Positions 15,876 through 22,375 of a DNA stretch of 22,375 nt are shown here, piece by piece. The translations under genes were made by a program, and so were the position numbers. Source of the stretch: Chrysochromulina tobinii. Lineage: Eukaryota; Haptophyta; Prymnesiales; Chrysochromulinaceae. Position 1 is the stretch's first letter; each line of letters opens with the position of its first letter. The notes under the pieces were generated by a model. That model did no database searches and was not told where the DNA came from. It worked only from the letters and a program-made list of their open reading frames with translations. The stretch is taken from positions 1 to 22,375 of the forward strand of contig JWZX01001970.1 in NCBI GenBank assembly GCA_001275005.1, read 5' to 3'.

Positions 15876-18679
15876 CTAGCCACATGGCACCCGAACGATC
15901 AGCGGAGCCCGCGCTGTCCACTGCGAGCTCTGCTGAGCACCCGGAGCCGGGACCGTCCGTGTGCGCACCCGCACCTCCACCTCCGTCACCTCCGCCTCTG
16001 CCGCCTCCTCTGTCACCTCCGCCTCGCCTCGCGCCAAGACCGGCGGCGACGCCGCAGCCCTCGCCCTCGCCGCCGCCGCTGCGCGCCGCTCGCGCGCTTC
16101 CAAGCAAAGGAGGCGCCCAAGACGGCGCAGTCGAGATTCGATCTCGCGGGGTTCGTCCCACCAATGATCAAGCGCACGCTCCCAGCGCATCGAGGGGAAG
16201 ACGGAGCTCTGCCGGCCGGGCGCGGGCGGCTCCGCGGCGCTCGTGACGTATGGGTAGGCGCCCACCACGGCGCTCGAAACGTACGGGTAGGCGCTCGGTG
16301 AGACGCCGTGATGAGCGCCGACGAGATCGCCCCGAGATCCCTCCGAGATCCACACTCCCGTTCGCATCGCCTCGAGGAGATCCATTCGACGCAGACCCGA
16401 GATCCCTCCGAGATCCATTCGTCGCGGACCCGAGATCCCTCCGAGATCCATTCGACGCAGACCCGAGATCCCTCCGAGATCCATTCGTCGCAGACCCTCG
16501 CCGATGTGAACCCCCTTCGCGCAGTCCGCCAGCCCCGCCGTCACGTCATACACCCGTCCGTACGTGCGCACGTCCGGTCCAAACATGATCCAATTCTGCC
16601 CAATCGGAGCGGCGGCTATCAGAGGCCATCAAGAGCAATCAAGAGCAATCAAGAGCAATCACGCACCTGACCAATTCGGAGCGCCTCGCCCACGTTGCCG
16701 TCGTCCCACTTGGGCACCCACGAGCGCTCGCCGCACCTGTGGGGAAGGGCGGCGCCGTGGTAAGCACTTGCATGCGGGGGAGCCCCCAGGAGCGCTCGCC
16801 GCACTTGCATGCACGCCGATGAGAGTCGCCATCAGTGGCACGCAGAGGCAATCACGCTAATGAGAGTCGCCATCAGTGGCACGCAGAGGCAATAACGCTA
16901 ATGAGAGTCGCCATCAGTGGCACGCAGAGGCAATAACGCTAATGAGAGTCGCCATCAGTGGCAGGCAGAGGCAATCCGCGGCATCCAATCCCACTGCAAG
17001 CATGCGGGAGCGTTCGCCGCAACGCTCGTCCGCACCATAGGCCAACGGTGTAAGCGAGGAGTAACGTCGCAATCAAGAGCAATCACGAGCAATCAAGAGC
17101 AATCACGCACCATAGGCCAACGGTGTAAGCGAGGAGTAACGTCGCAATCAAGAGCAATCACGAGCAATCAAGAGCAATCACGCACCATAGGCCAACGGTG
17201 TAAGCGAGGAGTAACGTCGCGAAAGCCTCGGCTGCGCGCTCTCGTGGCGAGGATTGCCTAATATGGGTAGTTACCTCGTCCATTTTAGGCTTACTCTCTC
17301 GTGGCGGCGGCGGCGGCGTGAGCCGCCCAGGACAGCGCCGGTAGAGGGCTGCATGCACAGAATCCCACACGGGCGTAGGCAGCCACGCGACGGTGATGAG
17401 CATGCAAAGGCGCTGCCAATTGACGAGACGCATCGTGCTGTAGATGCCCAGCTGCGGGCACGCAATCAGGTGCAATCAGCGGCAATCAATTGCGGGATGG
17501 CGAGCAATCAGGTGCAATCAGCGGCAATGTGCCACTCAGCGCCGATACCAGATGGAAGGCAGCAATCAGGTGCAATCAGGTGTAATCAGGTGCAATCAGG
17601 TGCAATCAGCGGCAATGTGCCACTCAGCGCCGATACCAGATGGAAGGCAGCCATCAGGTGCAATCAGGTGCAATCAGGTGCAATCACATCCCACCTGGAA
17701 GGCAGCCATCAGCGCTACTCAGCGGCACTCAATGGCAATCACATCCCACCTGGAAGGCAGCCAGCAAGAAGCAGGGCAGCCAGCGAGGCCAAATTAGGCA
17801 ACTAGCGACGATGGCGCGCCAGCCTCTCCGCCCGGTGCCACTCGCCGCACTCGCCTTGCTTTTGCCCAGCCCAGCGCCGCCCACCACAGCGCCGCCCACC
17901 CCTGCGCCGCCCACCCCAGCGTCGCCCACCCCAGCGTCGCACTGCCCGAGCACCAGCAGCGCCGGCACCAGCGCCTCGGTGAGCATCGTGAGCGCCGTCG
18001 CCGCCTGACCAATCTCCGGTCGGGAGATGAGCAGCTCACACGGCCAGCTGCGGGTCGCAAAGTCGGCGCAGAGCACGTAGTGCACGGCGGAGAGGCCGCC
18101 GGACGGCCACCACATTGACCCACGCCACCTGAAGGCGACGGTTCCCCAATACATGAGCACGTGCTGTGCCGTCAGGCCGAGCGCACCCACGCTCGCCACG
18201 CGAAGCTGCGTGCGGGCAGACGCGCGGGCGCGGCGTGCGGCATCGACGCTCCAGCAGCGGCTCAGCGGCAGCAGCGACGACCAGAGCAGGAGCGTGCGCA
18301 GGAAGCGGTCGGAGCCGTCGTTCACAGCCTCGCACCGGCCATGCAGCGCCGTCACCTGCACGTAGAGCGAGAGCGAGGTGAGGCCGAGCTCTCCGCAGCC
18401 GAATCCGACGAGGAAGGCGCATGCAGTCGCCGCGCACGACAAAAACAGCAGCCGCTGCACGATGACGTCGCCGCGGTAGAACCACACCTTGTGCACAGGG
18501 TGCGGGTGCGGCGTGTCGAGCGGCGCGAGGATGGAGCGCTCTTCGGGCGAGCTGGTGTACCATGCAAGCGAGGTGAGCCCGCCGTCGCCGTAGCGCGTGT
18601 GCAGGTCCAGCAAGACGTGGAGCGCGAGCGCGAAGCGAAGCGCGGCGAGGCCACGGGCGTCGAGCACATGCGGTTGCAT
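15876..18679 (-). CDS. HTTM-domain membrane protein (vitamin-K gamma-carboxylase-like)
   Basis: Predicted as complement(join(15876..16595,16667..16736,17186..17451,17750..18679)), 661 residues. Exon 1 carries the HTTM start: A-L-R-F-A-L-A-L-H-V-L-L-D-L near residue 13, then D-R-F-L-R-T-L-L-L-W-S-S-L-L-P-L-S-R-C-W-S-V-D near 125-147, and several membrane helices. The splices rebuild A-A-F-Q-L-G-I-Y-S-T-M-R, W-L-P-T-P-V-W-D, G-L-W-C-G-E-R-S-W and I-G-Q-N-W-I-M-F-G-P. The last of these fits the Q-x-W-x-M-F motif that follows the membrane part. A C-terminal M-R-W-E-R-A-L and R-R-L-G-R-L-L-C recall the family's end. A G-V-G-G-A repeat inserts in exon 1, and a 33-bp repeat encodes G-L-R-R-M-D-L-G-G-I-S in exon 4. 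Exon 4 may hide a further intron near 16250-16330. The family is close to vitamin-K carboxylase, but activity cannot be inferred. Confidence 0.82.
16379..16505 (-). repeat. 33-bp in-frame tandem repeat in HTTM exon 4
   Basis: The unit GATCCATTCGWCGCRGACCC, followed by GAGATCCCTCCGA, starts at 16379, 16412, 16445 and 16478. On the minus strand it encodes an 11-residue repeat (G-L/P-R-R-M-D-L-G-G-I-S). Copies differ at one or two bases, which suggests recent expansion. Confidence 0.9.
16596..16686 (-). repeat. HTTM intron 3 with duplicated exon end and TGATTGCTCT array
   Basis: The intron is 16596-16666 (71 bp, GTGCGT...GGGCAG). The upstream exon ends CGCTCCGAATTGGTCAG and the intron ends CGCTCCGATTGGGCAG, a near-copy. 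The middle is TGATTGCTCT repeats on the sense strand. Confidence 0.85.
16723..16806 (-). mobile_element. Introner-like core at the 3' end of HTTM intron 2
   Basis: AGCGCTCGCCGCAC occurs at 16723-16736 (exon 3 start) and 16791-16804 (inside the intron), period 68. Between them the sense strand reads GCATGCAAGTGCTTACCACG, then GGCGCC, then CCCTTCCCCACAG. This is the same core as in the carrier's intron 2, in the same orientation relative to transcription, ending in the same acceptor. Confidence 0.88.
16737..17222 (-). repeat. HTTM intron 2: 75-bp and ~38-bp tandem repeats with repeated donor
   Basis: The intron is 16737-17185. The exon-2 end (coding A-T-L-L-L-A-Y-T-V-G-L-W) plus its donor TATG|GTGCG recurs at 17106 and 17031, exactly 75 and 150 bp from the true one at 17181. 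The copies are separated by TGATTGCTCT-type repeats. Further in, TGAGAGTCGCCATCAGTGGC with flanks forms a ~38-bp array of four copies at about 16819-16965. Confidence 0.88.
17452..17763 (-). repeat. HTTM intron 1: TGATTGCACC array with copies of the exon end
   Basis: The intron is 17452-17749. The 28 bp spanning the exon-1 end and its donor (17736-17763) recur exactly at 17681-17708, and a shorter CTGCCTTCCA copy follows twice. A 42-bp unit starting GCGGCAATGTGCCACTCAGC occurs exactly at 17521 and 17609. The rest is TGATTGCACC (plus strand GGTGCAATCA) repeats. Confidence 0.9.
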
Positions 18680-18821
18680 GGACGTGAAAAGGCGCTCTCG
18701 TGGGCGTTGCCTTTGTGAGGAGGCAGGATGAAGAAAGCCTCGCGCGCCCTCTCATATTCGGTTGGCATGCATCCTTTATAGCGAAGTTGCCATATGCGGC
18801 CAGTCCCGCGTTTGCATTCCA
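18680..18821. promoter_or_regulatory. Divergent promoter region of HTTM (-) and TPT-family (+) genes
   Basis: The two ATGs lie 142 bp apart on opposite strands. TCCTTTATAGCGAAG at about 18772-18786 includes a TATA-like TTTATAG some 40 bp upstream of the transporter ATG. The rest has no obvious motif. Confidence 0.5.
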
Positions 18822-20060
18822 ATGGGGGTGAGCGAATCAGCAGACGAGGAGAAGGCGGCTTGGAAGCAGGTCCTCGCGATCACCTTCTTCGTCATCTTCA
18901 ACATCGGGCTCAACGAGTTCAACTCGTGGGCGCTGACCAAGGGCAAGTGGCCGGGCTTCCACTTCTCGTGGTTCTACACGATGTTCCACATGCTCGTGTC
19001 GGCCGGCGCCGCGTACCTGCTGCAGTGGCTGGTCATCAAGCCCAAGTTGGGCGGCCCCACGTTCCAGCAGGCGTGGGACTACAAGCTGCTCATCATCCCG
19101 ATGGGCATCTGCTCGTACATGATGAACGGGCTCAACAACGCGAGCCTCTCGCTCGTGTCGCTGTTCCTGAACCAGGCCATCAAGGCGACGATGCCTATGC
19201 CCACCATGTTCTTCTCCTTCCTCTTCGCCGGCAAATCCTACTCAGCTCCGATGGTCTTCGTCGTGTTCTGCCTCTGCGTCGGCTCCATTCTGTCCGTCTG
19301 GTACAAGGTTGCGAACGATGTCGACGAGGGCGGGACAAGTCAGCTTGTGGGCGTGCTGATGTGCGTCGTCGGGCTAGCAGCGGCGTCGATCAAGCCCGTG
19401 CTCGTCATGATGCTGACCGACGGCCTTTCGAGCGACAAGCTGCCCAGGCTCGAACCAACCGTGGTCCTCTATTACGACTGCGTGCTCGCCTTCGCATGCA
19501 TGCTCACAACATGGGCGTGCCTCGACGAGCGCCACGAGAGCCTCGCCTACCTGTCCGACCCGGAGACGCGCGGGATTGGTATCGGCATCATCGCCCTCGG
19601 CTCCATGCTCGCCTTCCTCTTCAACATGTCCAACTTTTACTTCATCAAGCTCACGACGGCGCTCACGTCCACCGTCGGCGGCTCCGGTGTGAAAGTGCTC
19701 CTCATCCTTGCGTCGGCCGTGCAAGCGGGTGTGAACGACCCGGTGAGCTGGAGTGGCGTGGCCACCGTCGTCGTTGCTATCCTCGTGTACTCGTACCTTA
19801 ATCTGCAGGCGAGCCTGAGGACCCCAGATCTGTGTGATGATTTCGTGATGACCCCTGAGTGCACCTGATCGCCCGGTGCTTGCCTGTTAGTGCGCCCGAT
19901 GTACAAACCTCTGAGTAGAATCTGAGTACCTCTGGTTGCTCGCTCGTACCTCCACCTGCAGAAGCCGAAGCCGCCCGCCGCCGAGAACCTGGACGAGGTG
20001 AAGACGGAAACGTCGAGCTTGATCACTACTGTGAAGACGTCGAGGCAGCCAGATAGGTAG
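18822..20060 (+). CDS. TPT/SLC35-family (drug/metabolite superfamily) transporter
   Basis: Predicted as join(18822..19808,19962..20060), 361 residues. About ten hydrophobic helices are visible. The first (V-L-A-I-T-F-F-V-I-F-N-I-G-L-N) is followed by W-A-L-T-K-G-K-W-P, and the middle has the family pattern N-N-A-S-L-S-L-V-S-L-F-L-N-Q-A-I-K-A-T-M-P, seen in triose-phosphate and nucleotide-sugar translocators. A second conserved block, near the C-terminus, reads K-L-T-T-A-L-T-S-T-V-G-G-S-G-V-K. There is no plastid leader before the first helix, so an endomembrane location is more likely than the plastid. The substrate is unknown. The tail from exon 2 is hydrophilic (K-P-K-P-P-A-A-E-N-L-D-E-V-K-T-E). 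The intron uses a GC donor (CTGCAG|GCGAGC). A GT donor slightly upstream would delete the last helix's end. An in-frame ATG at 18762 is less likely. Confidence 0.9.
19791..19961 (+). repeat. TPT-family intron with GC donor and duplicated exon end
   Basis: Intron 19809-19961 (153 bp). The upstream exon ends TCGTACCTTAATCTGCAG and the intron ends TCGTACCTCCACCTGCAG, 15 of 18 identical. The intron interior has CTGAGTRGAATCTGAGTACC-like repeats. Confidence 0.75.
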
Positions 20061-20387
20061 AGACTGTCCGACCCTCCTTTGAAACATTTAAATGATTTTG
20101 ATAGACCGGAGAGCGGAGTCCGCAGTTCCCAACAGCTGATTTAGATGAGCTATCAGATCTCCGGAGCACTTGTTTCGTCGCCTTCGCAGTCAGGCCATCG
20201 TTGCGGGGCACGAAACCTCTGCGCCCCCACGTTGTGTCTCCACGGGACCTGTGGCTGTGCGTCTTGCCGACTTGGCAATTTAACGTGAACGTGAACGGGG
20301 CACGAAACCGTTTGGCGTTGCCCCTTCGCGGGGGCGGGAGCAACGGGCCACGCTAACTCCACGAGCGCTCTCACGTTGCCGTCCACA
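20061..20387. promoter_or_regulatory. Upstream region of the Gln-rich gene with paired 14-bp repeat
   Basis: These 327 bp hold the transporter's 3' UTR and the next promoter. CGGGGCACGAAACC occurs at 20204-20217 and again at 20296-20309, candidate paired sites upstream of the ATG at 20388. CATTTAAATG (10-bp palindrome) lies near 20085 in a short A+T-rich patch. The function of either is not shown. Confidence 0.4.
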
Positions 20388-21650
20388 ATGCCTCTCAACC
20401 GCGGCTCGCTCACCGGGCTGTTCGACCTCTACATACCAGATGCGAAGTGCGCCTCGAAGCTGGACGTACCCGGTAAGACGCCCGTCGTGCAGAAGCCACC
20501 TTCTGCGCCCGACGCGCGGCGGCATCATCGACGGCACTCGAACACCTGGAATGAGAACGACACAAGGCAGCTGCAAAAGCAGCAGCCGCAGCTTCAAAAG
20601 CAGCAGCCGCAGCAGCCCCAGCAGCCCCAGCAGCCGCAGCAGCCGCAGCAGCCGCAAAGGCTGCAACCGCAGCAGCCACAAAGGCAGCAGTCGCAGTTGC
20701 CGCTAAAGCAGCAGCGGCCAAAGCCGACGGCTGATCCCGACTGGTACTACCATCAGCTCGACCTGGTTGCCTCGCCGGCGACCACTGCGTTGCTGCGCAA
20801 GATCGATATGCTCAGCGAGCGGCCTCCTCAGGGTAACCGCCATCTCGGCGCTGTCAACGGCGTCGGCAAGATGGGCCTCGTGCAGCGCCTTCGCACCCTG
20901 CAGGCCACGCCCATCGCCTCTTCCAACTCGTCCTCAAACTCTAGCTCGACGACCACGCTGCACGGTGAGGTCGGCCGCAGTGCTCCCGCCGCCGCGATGC
21001 CACTGCAGCCGCAGCCGCCCGCGCCCTCCACGGGCGGCACCACCTACTACGCCGCCCCTGGCATCGCCCAGCTGTCGGGCTACGAGTCTCTGGGGCGCGC
21101 CGCGCATGCATCGGGGCATGCGAGCATGCATACAAGCCAAGGGACGCCGATAGGGCAGACCATGCTCCCGCTCGCCTTGGTCCCGCTCGGCTCGGCTCCG
21201 CTCGGCATGCATGCAGGCTCGGCTCCGCTCGGCTTGCATGCAGGCTCGGTCGGGACACTCGGCTCGCTCTTGCATGCAGGCTCCGCTGCCAACTCGCGGC
21301 CCGTGTCGCGCCCGCCCAGCGCCCTCCGCTTCGTGGGTTCGTCACGCCAACCGTCGCGTCAACCGTCGCGTCAACCGTCGCGCCAACCGTCGCGCCCCGC
21401 ATCGCGCCCCGCCTCCCGCCCCGCCTCCCGCCCGCCCAGCGCCCGCGACGGCGTGGCGTACTTCCACTCGGTGGCTCCCCCGAGATCGAACGAGCTCGTC
21501 GGCCGAGATCCGATCTTGGTCGAGATCCACCCGAGATCGAACGAGCTCGTCGGCCGAGATCCGATCTTGGTCGAGATCCACCGCCGGCTGTACGGCGACC
21601 AGTCACCGGACAGACTGGCCCACATGATGCACCCCAGGCTCGCTTACTGA
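20388..21650 (+). CDS. Low-complexity Gln/Pro/Ser-rich protein of unknown function
   Basis: An open frame of 420 codons from ATG 20388 to TGA 21648-21650. The first ~20 residues (M-P-L-N-R-G-S-L-T-G-L-F-D-L-Y-I-P-D-A-K) and two short stretches (D-P-D-W-Y-Y-H-Q-L-D-L-V-A near residue 120; R-R-L-Y-G-D-Q-S near the end) look like ordinary, possibly conserved sequence. Between them are a Gln-Pro-rich tract (~62-112), Ser/Asn runs, P-L-G-x-x-A-G-S repeats, four S-R-Q-P and several S-R-P-A units (~317-345), and a perfect 51-bp tandem duplication giving two 17-residue copies. I recognise no family. It may be a cytoskeletal or scaffolding protein with disordered regions, but that is only a guess from composition. 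Some repeats could be unrecognised introns. Confidence 0.6.
   Translation: MPLNRGSLTGLFDLYIPDAKCASKLDVPGKTPVVQKPPSAPDARRHHRRHSNTWNENDTRQLQKQQPQLQKQQPQQPQQPQQPQQPQQPQRLQPQQPQRQQSQLPLKQQRPKPTADPDWYYHQLDLVASPATTALLRKIDMLSERPPQGNRHLGAVNGVGKMGLVQRLRTLQATPIASSNSSSNSSSTTTLHGEVGRSAPAAAMPLQPQPPAPSTGGTTYYAAPGIAQLSGYESLGRAAHASGHASMHTSQGTPIGQTMLPLALVPLGSAPLGMHAGSAPLGLHAGSVGTLGSLLHAGSAANSRPVSRPPSALRFVGSSRQPSRQPSRQPSRQPSRPASRPASRPASRPPSARDGVAYFHSVAPPRSNELVGRDPILVEIHPRSNELVGRDPILVEIHRRLYGDQSPDRLAHMMHPRLAY
21481..21582 (+). repeat. Perfect 2 x 51-bp in-frame tandem duplication
   Basis: Bases 21481-21531 and 21532-21582 are identical. Each encodes R-S-N-E-L-V-G-R-D-P-I-L-V-E-I-H plus Pro or Arg. The exact identity argues for a very recent event. 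Confidence 0.92.
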
Positions 21651-21658
21651 GCGGCGGC

Positions 21659-21716
21659 GCAATTAGTGGTCATCAGATGCAATTAATATTAATTGCGTCT
21701 GATTACCATTAATTGC
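21659..21716. terminator. 58-nt imperfect hairpin just after the Gln-rich gene's stop
   Basis: The two 29-base arms pair with about three mismatches around the perfect 18-bp palindrome GCAATTAATATTAATTGC at 21679-21696. It starts eight bases after the stop codon. It contains TGATTACC and its reverse GGTCATCA, so it looks like two opposed copies of the intronic repeat. A role in 3'-end formation is inferred; a MITE-like remnant is equally possible. Confidence 0.6.
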
Positions 21717-21764
21717 TCTCGGGACGAGGGAGGCCGGGCCGAACCAATTGTCTCGCACCGTACT

Positions 21765-21860
21765 TGCATAGACGCCTTCGACCCTCTCGCCTGTGGGGAA
21801 GGGGGATGGAGCGCCGTGGTGAGCCGTTGCATAGACGCCCTTCGACCCACTCACCGTGCC
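21765..21860 (-). mobile_element. Third introner-like core copy, flanked by ~26-bp duplication
   Basis: TTGCATAGACGCCTTCGACC at about 21765 recurs as TTGCATAGACGCCCTTCGAC at about 21828. Between the flanks lie CCTGTGGGGAAGGG, GCGCCGTGGTGAGCC and TTGCAT, the reverse of the core seen at 1386 and 16737. On the minus strand a donor GTGAGT (about 21855) and acceptor CCCTTCCCCACAG|GCG frame a ~63-bp intron joining open frames in phase. No gene is recognised around it, and the minus-strand frame has no convincing ATG. Confidence 0.75.
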
Positions 21861-22329
21861 CGCGACGACGCCCATCCACCCTCTCGCCGTGTGCCCGCGT
21901 CTTCCGCGCCGACCGCTTTGGCTGTGCGCGTTTACGAAATGGAAAAGCAACGGTCCACTAGACATGAGGATGAAACAGTTGACTCGTGTGAACCCGTTTA
22001 TCACGAAAAGCCAGGTCGTCGCACATCGTGCATTTCCCGAAGACGCCGCTCCAGCGCGGGAGGGACCGCGACGAAACTACTAGACTGAGTCTGATTGACG
22101 TCGCTTGCTGCTTGTTTTTTCGCACGCAGTGAAATTCATGTCGAGTTTTAGACCACGGACGAGTTTTAAACGCAAAGACTTACCGTACTACCGCATCTAG
22201 ACGCACGTTTACTGCAGACGTTGCGCCGACGCTCTGCTGGGAAAGTAGTAAAAGTACTCGACTGAGACAGACGACTTCGCTTCGTCTTCCATAGCACTTT
22301 ACGGTATCGTGCGTTGTCCTGGGCGGGGG
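21861..22329. other. Gene-free right flank
   Basis: I see no supported exon. The region is A+T-richer after 22080. CGAGTTTTARAC-like words (GAGTTTTAGACCACGGAC and GAGTTTTAAACGC) occur near 22142 and 22160. Confidence 0.4.
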
Positions 22330-22375
22330 CACGATATCGTGAAATCCCACGATATCGTGGGCGGGCTCACGATAT
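22330..22375. repeat. Repeated 12-bp palindrome CACGATATCGTG
   Basis: Perfect copies lie at 22330-22341 and 22348-22359, and a third is cut by the window edge (22368-22375). The copy starts are 18 and 20 bp apart. GTATCGTGCG at about 22303 is a half-match. Confidence 0.9.

Noticed and set aside
16819-17180. CRISPR-like array of repeats and spacers.
   Set aside because: The repeats are of several kinds, the spacers are themselves repeats, the DNA is a eukaryotic intron, and no cas gene is present.
20376-20387. A start for the Gln-rich gene at 20376.
   Set aside because: It is a TTG codon; the ATG at 20388 is used instead.
21693-22088. A 131-codon plus-strand frame in the right flank.
   Set aside because: It crosses the introner-like copy in antisense, lacks codon bias and shows no family resemblance.

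Overview
The window is nuclear DNA of a GC-rich eukaryote, most likely a unicellular alga. The genes are spliced by short introns (about 65-450 bp) that use GT-AG and sometimes GC-AG borders. Intergenic gaps are short and genes lie on both strands. The gene content is an SLC25 carrier, a cyclic-nucleotide-gated-type K+ channel, RBX1, a SET protein, an adenylate kinase/NDK-like fusion, an acid-sphingomyelinase-like phosphodiesterase, an HTTM protein and a TPT/SLC35 transporter. Together with probable signal or plastid leaders and introner-like introns, this fits a haptophyte or a similar secondary-plastid alga. The lineage is an inference; no rRNA or organellar marker is present.

Layout: the 3' end of a TPR (RMDN-like) gene (+) at 2-301; repeats and decayed intron-like elements to about 1334; a mitochondrial carrier (-) at 1335-2759; the K+ channel (-) at 3403-6353; RBX1 (-, 4 exons) at 6702-7450, divergent from a SET-domain gene (+) at 7636-8861; the adenylate kinase/NDK fusion (+) at 9034-10994; a small conserved helical protein (+) at 11524-12156; a 77-79 bp minisatellite followed by a coding-like exon (+) ending at 13292; an ASM-like metallophosphoesterase (+, 5 exons) at 13531-15593, convergent with an HTTM protein (-, 4 exons) at 15876-18679, which is divergent from a TPT-family transporter (+) at 18822-20060; a Gln/Ser/Pro-rich protein (+) at 20388-21650; then non-coding DNA with a long hairpin, an introner-like copy and CACGATATCGTG palindromes at the right edge. 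The genes do not form one pathway. This is an ordinary housekeeping segment.

The notable signal is in the introns. Many are built as local tandem duplications: the intron begins with a copy of the start of the downstream exon, or ends with (or contains) a copy of the end of the upstream exon. Between the copies lies either a recurring core (sense strand: GCATGCA...GCTYACCACGGCGCC...CCCTTCCCCACAG) or an array of a CTGAT-containing 9-12-mer. Clear cases are the carrier intron 2 (85 bp, 43-bp duplication), the ASM-like intron 1 (84 bp, 39-bp duplication, in-frame and stopless), the AK/NDK intron 2 (two 66-bp units with GC donors) and HTTM introns 1-3. The array orientation agrees with the direction of transcription wherever I could check it. 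Together these look like recently born introns caught at several stages.
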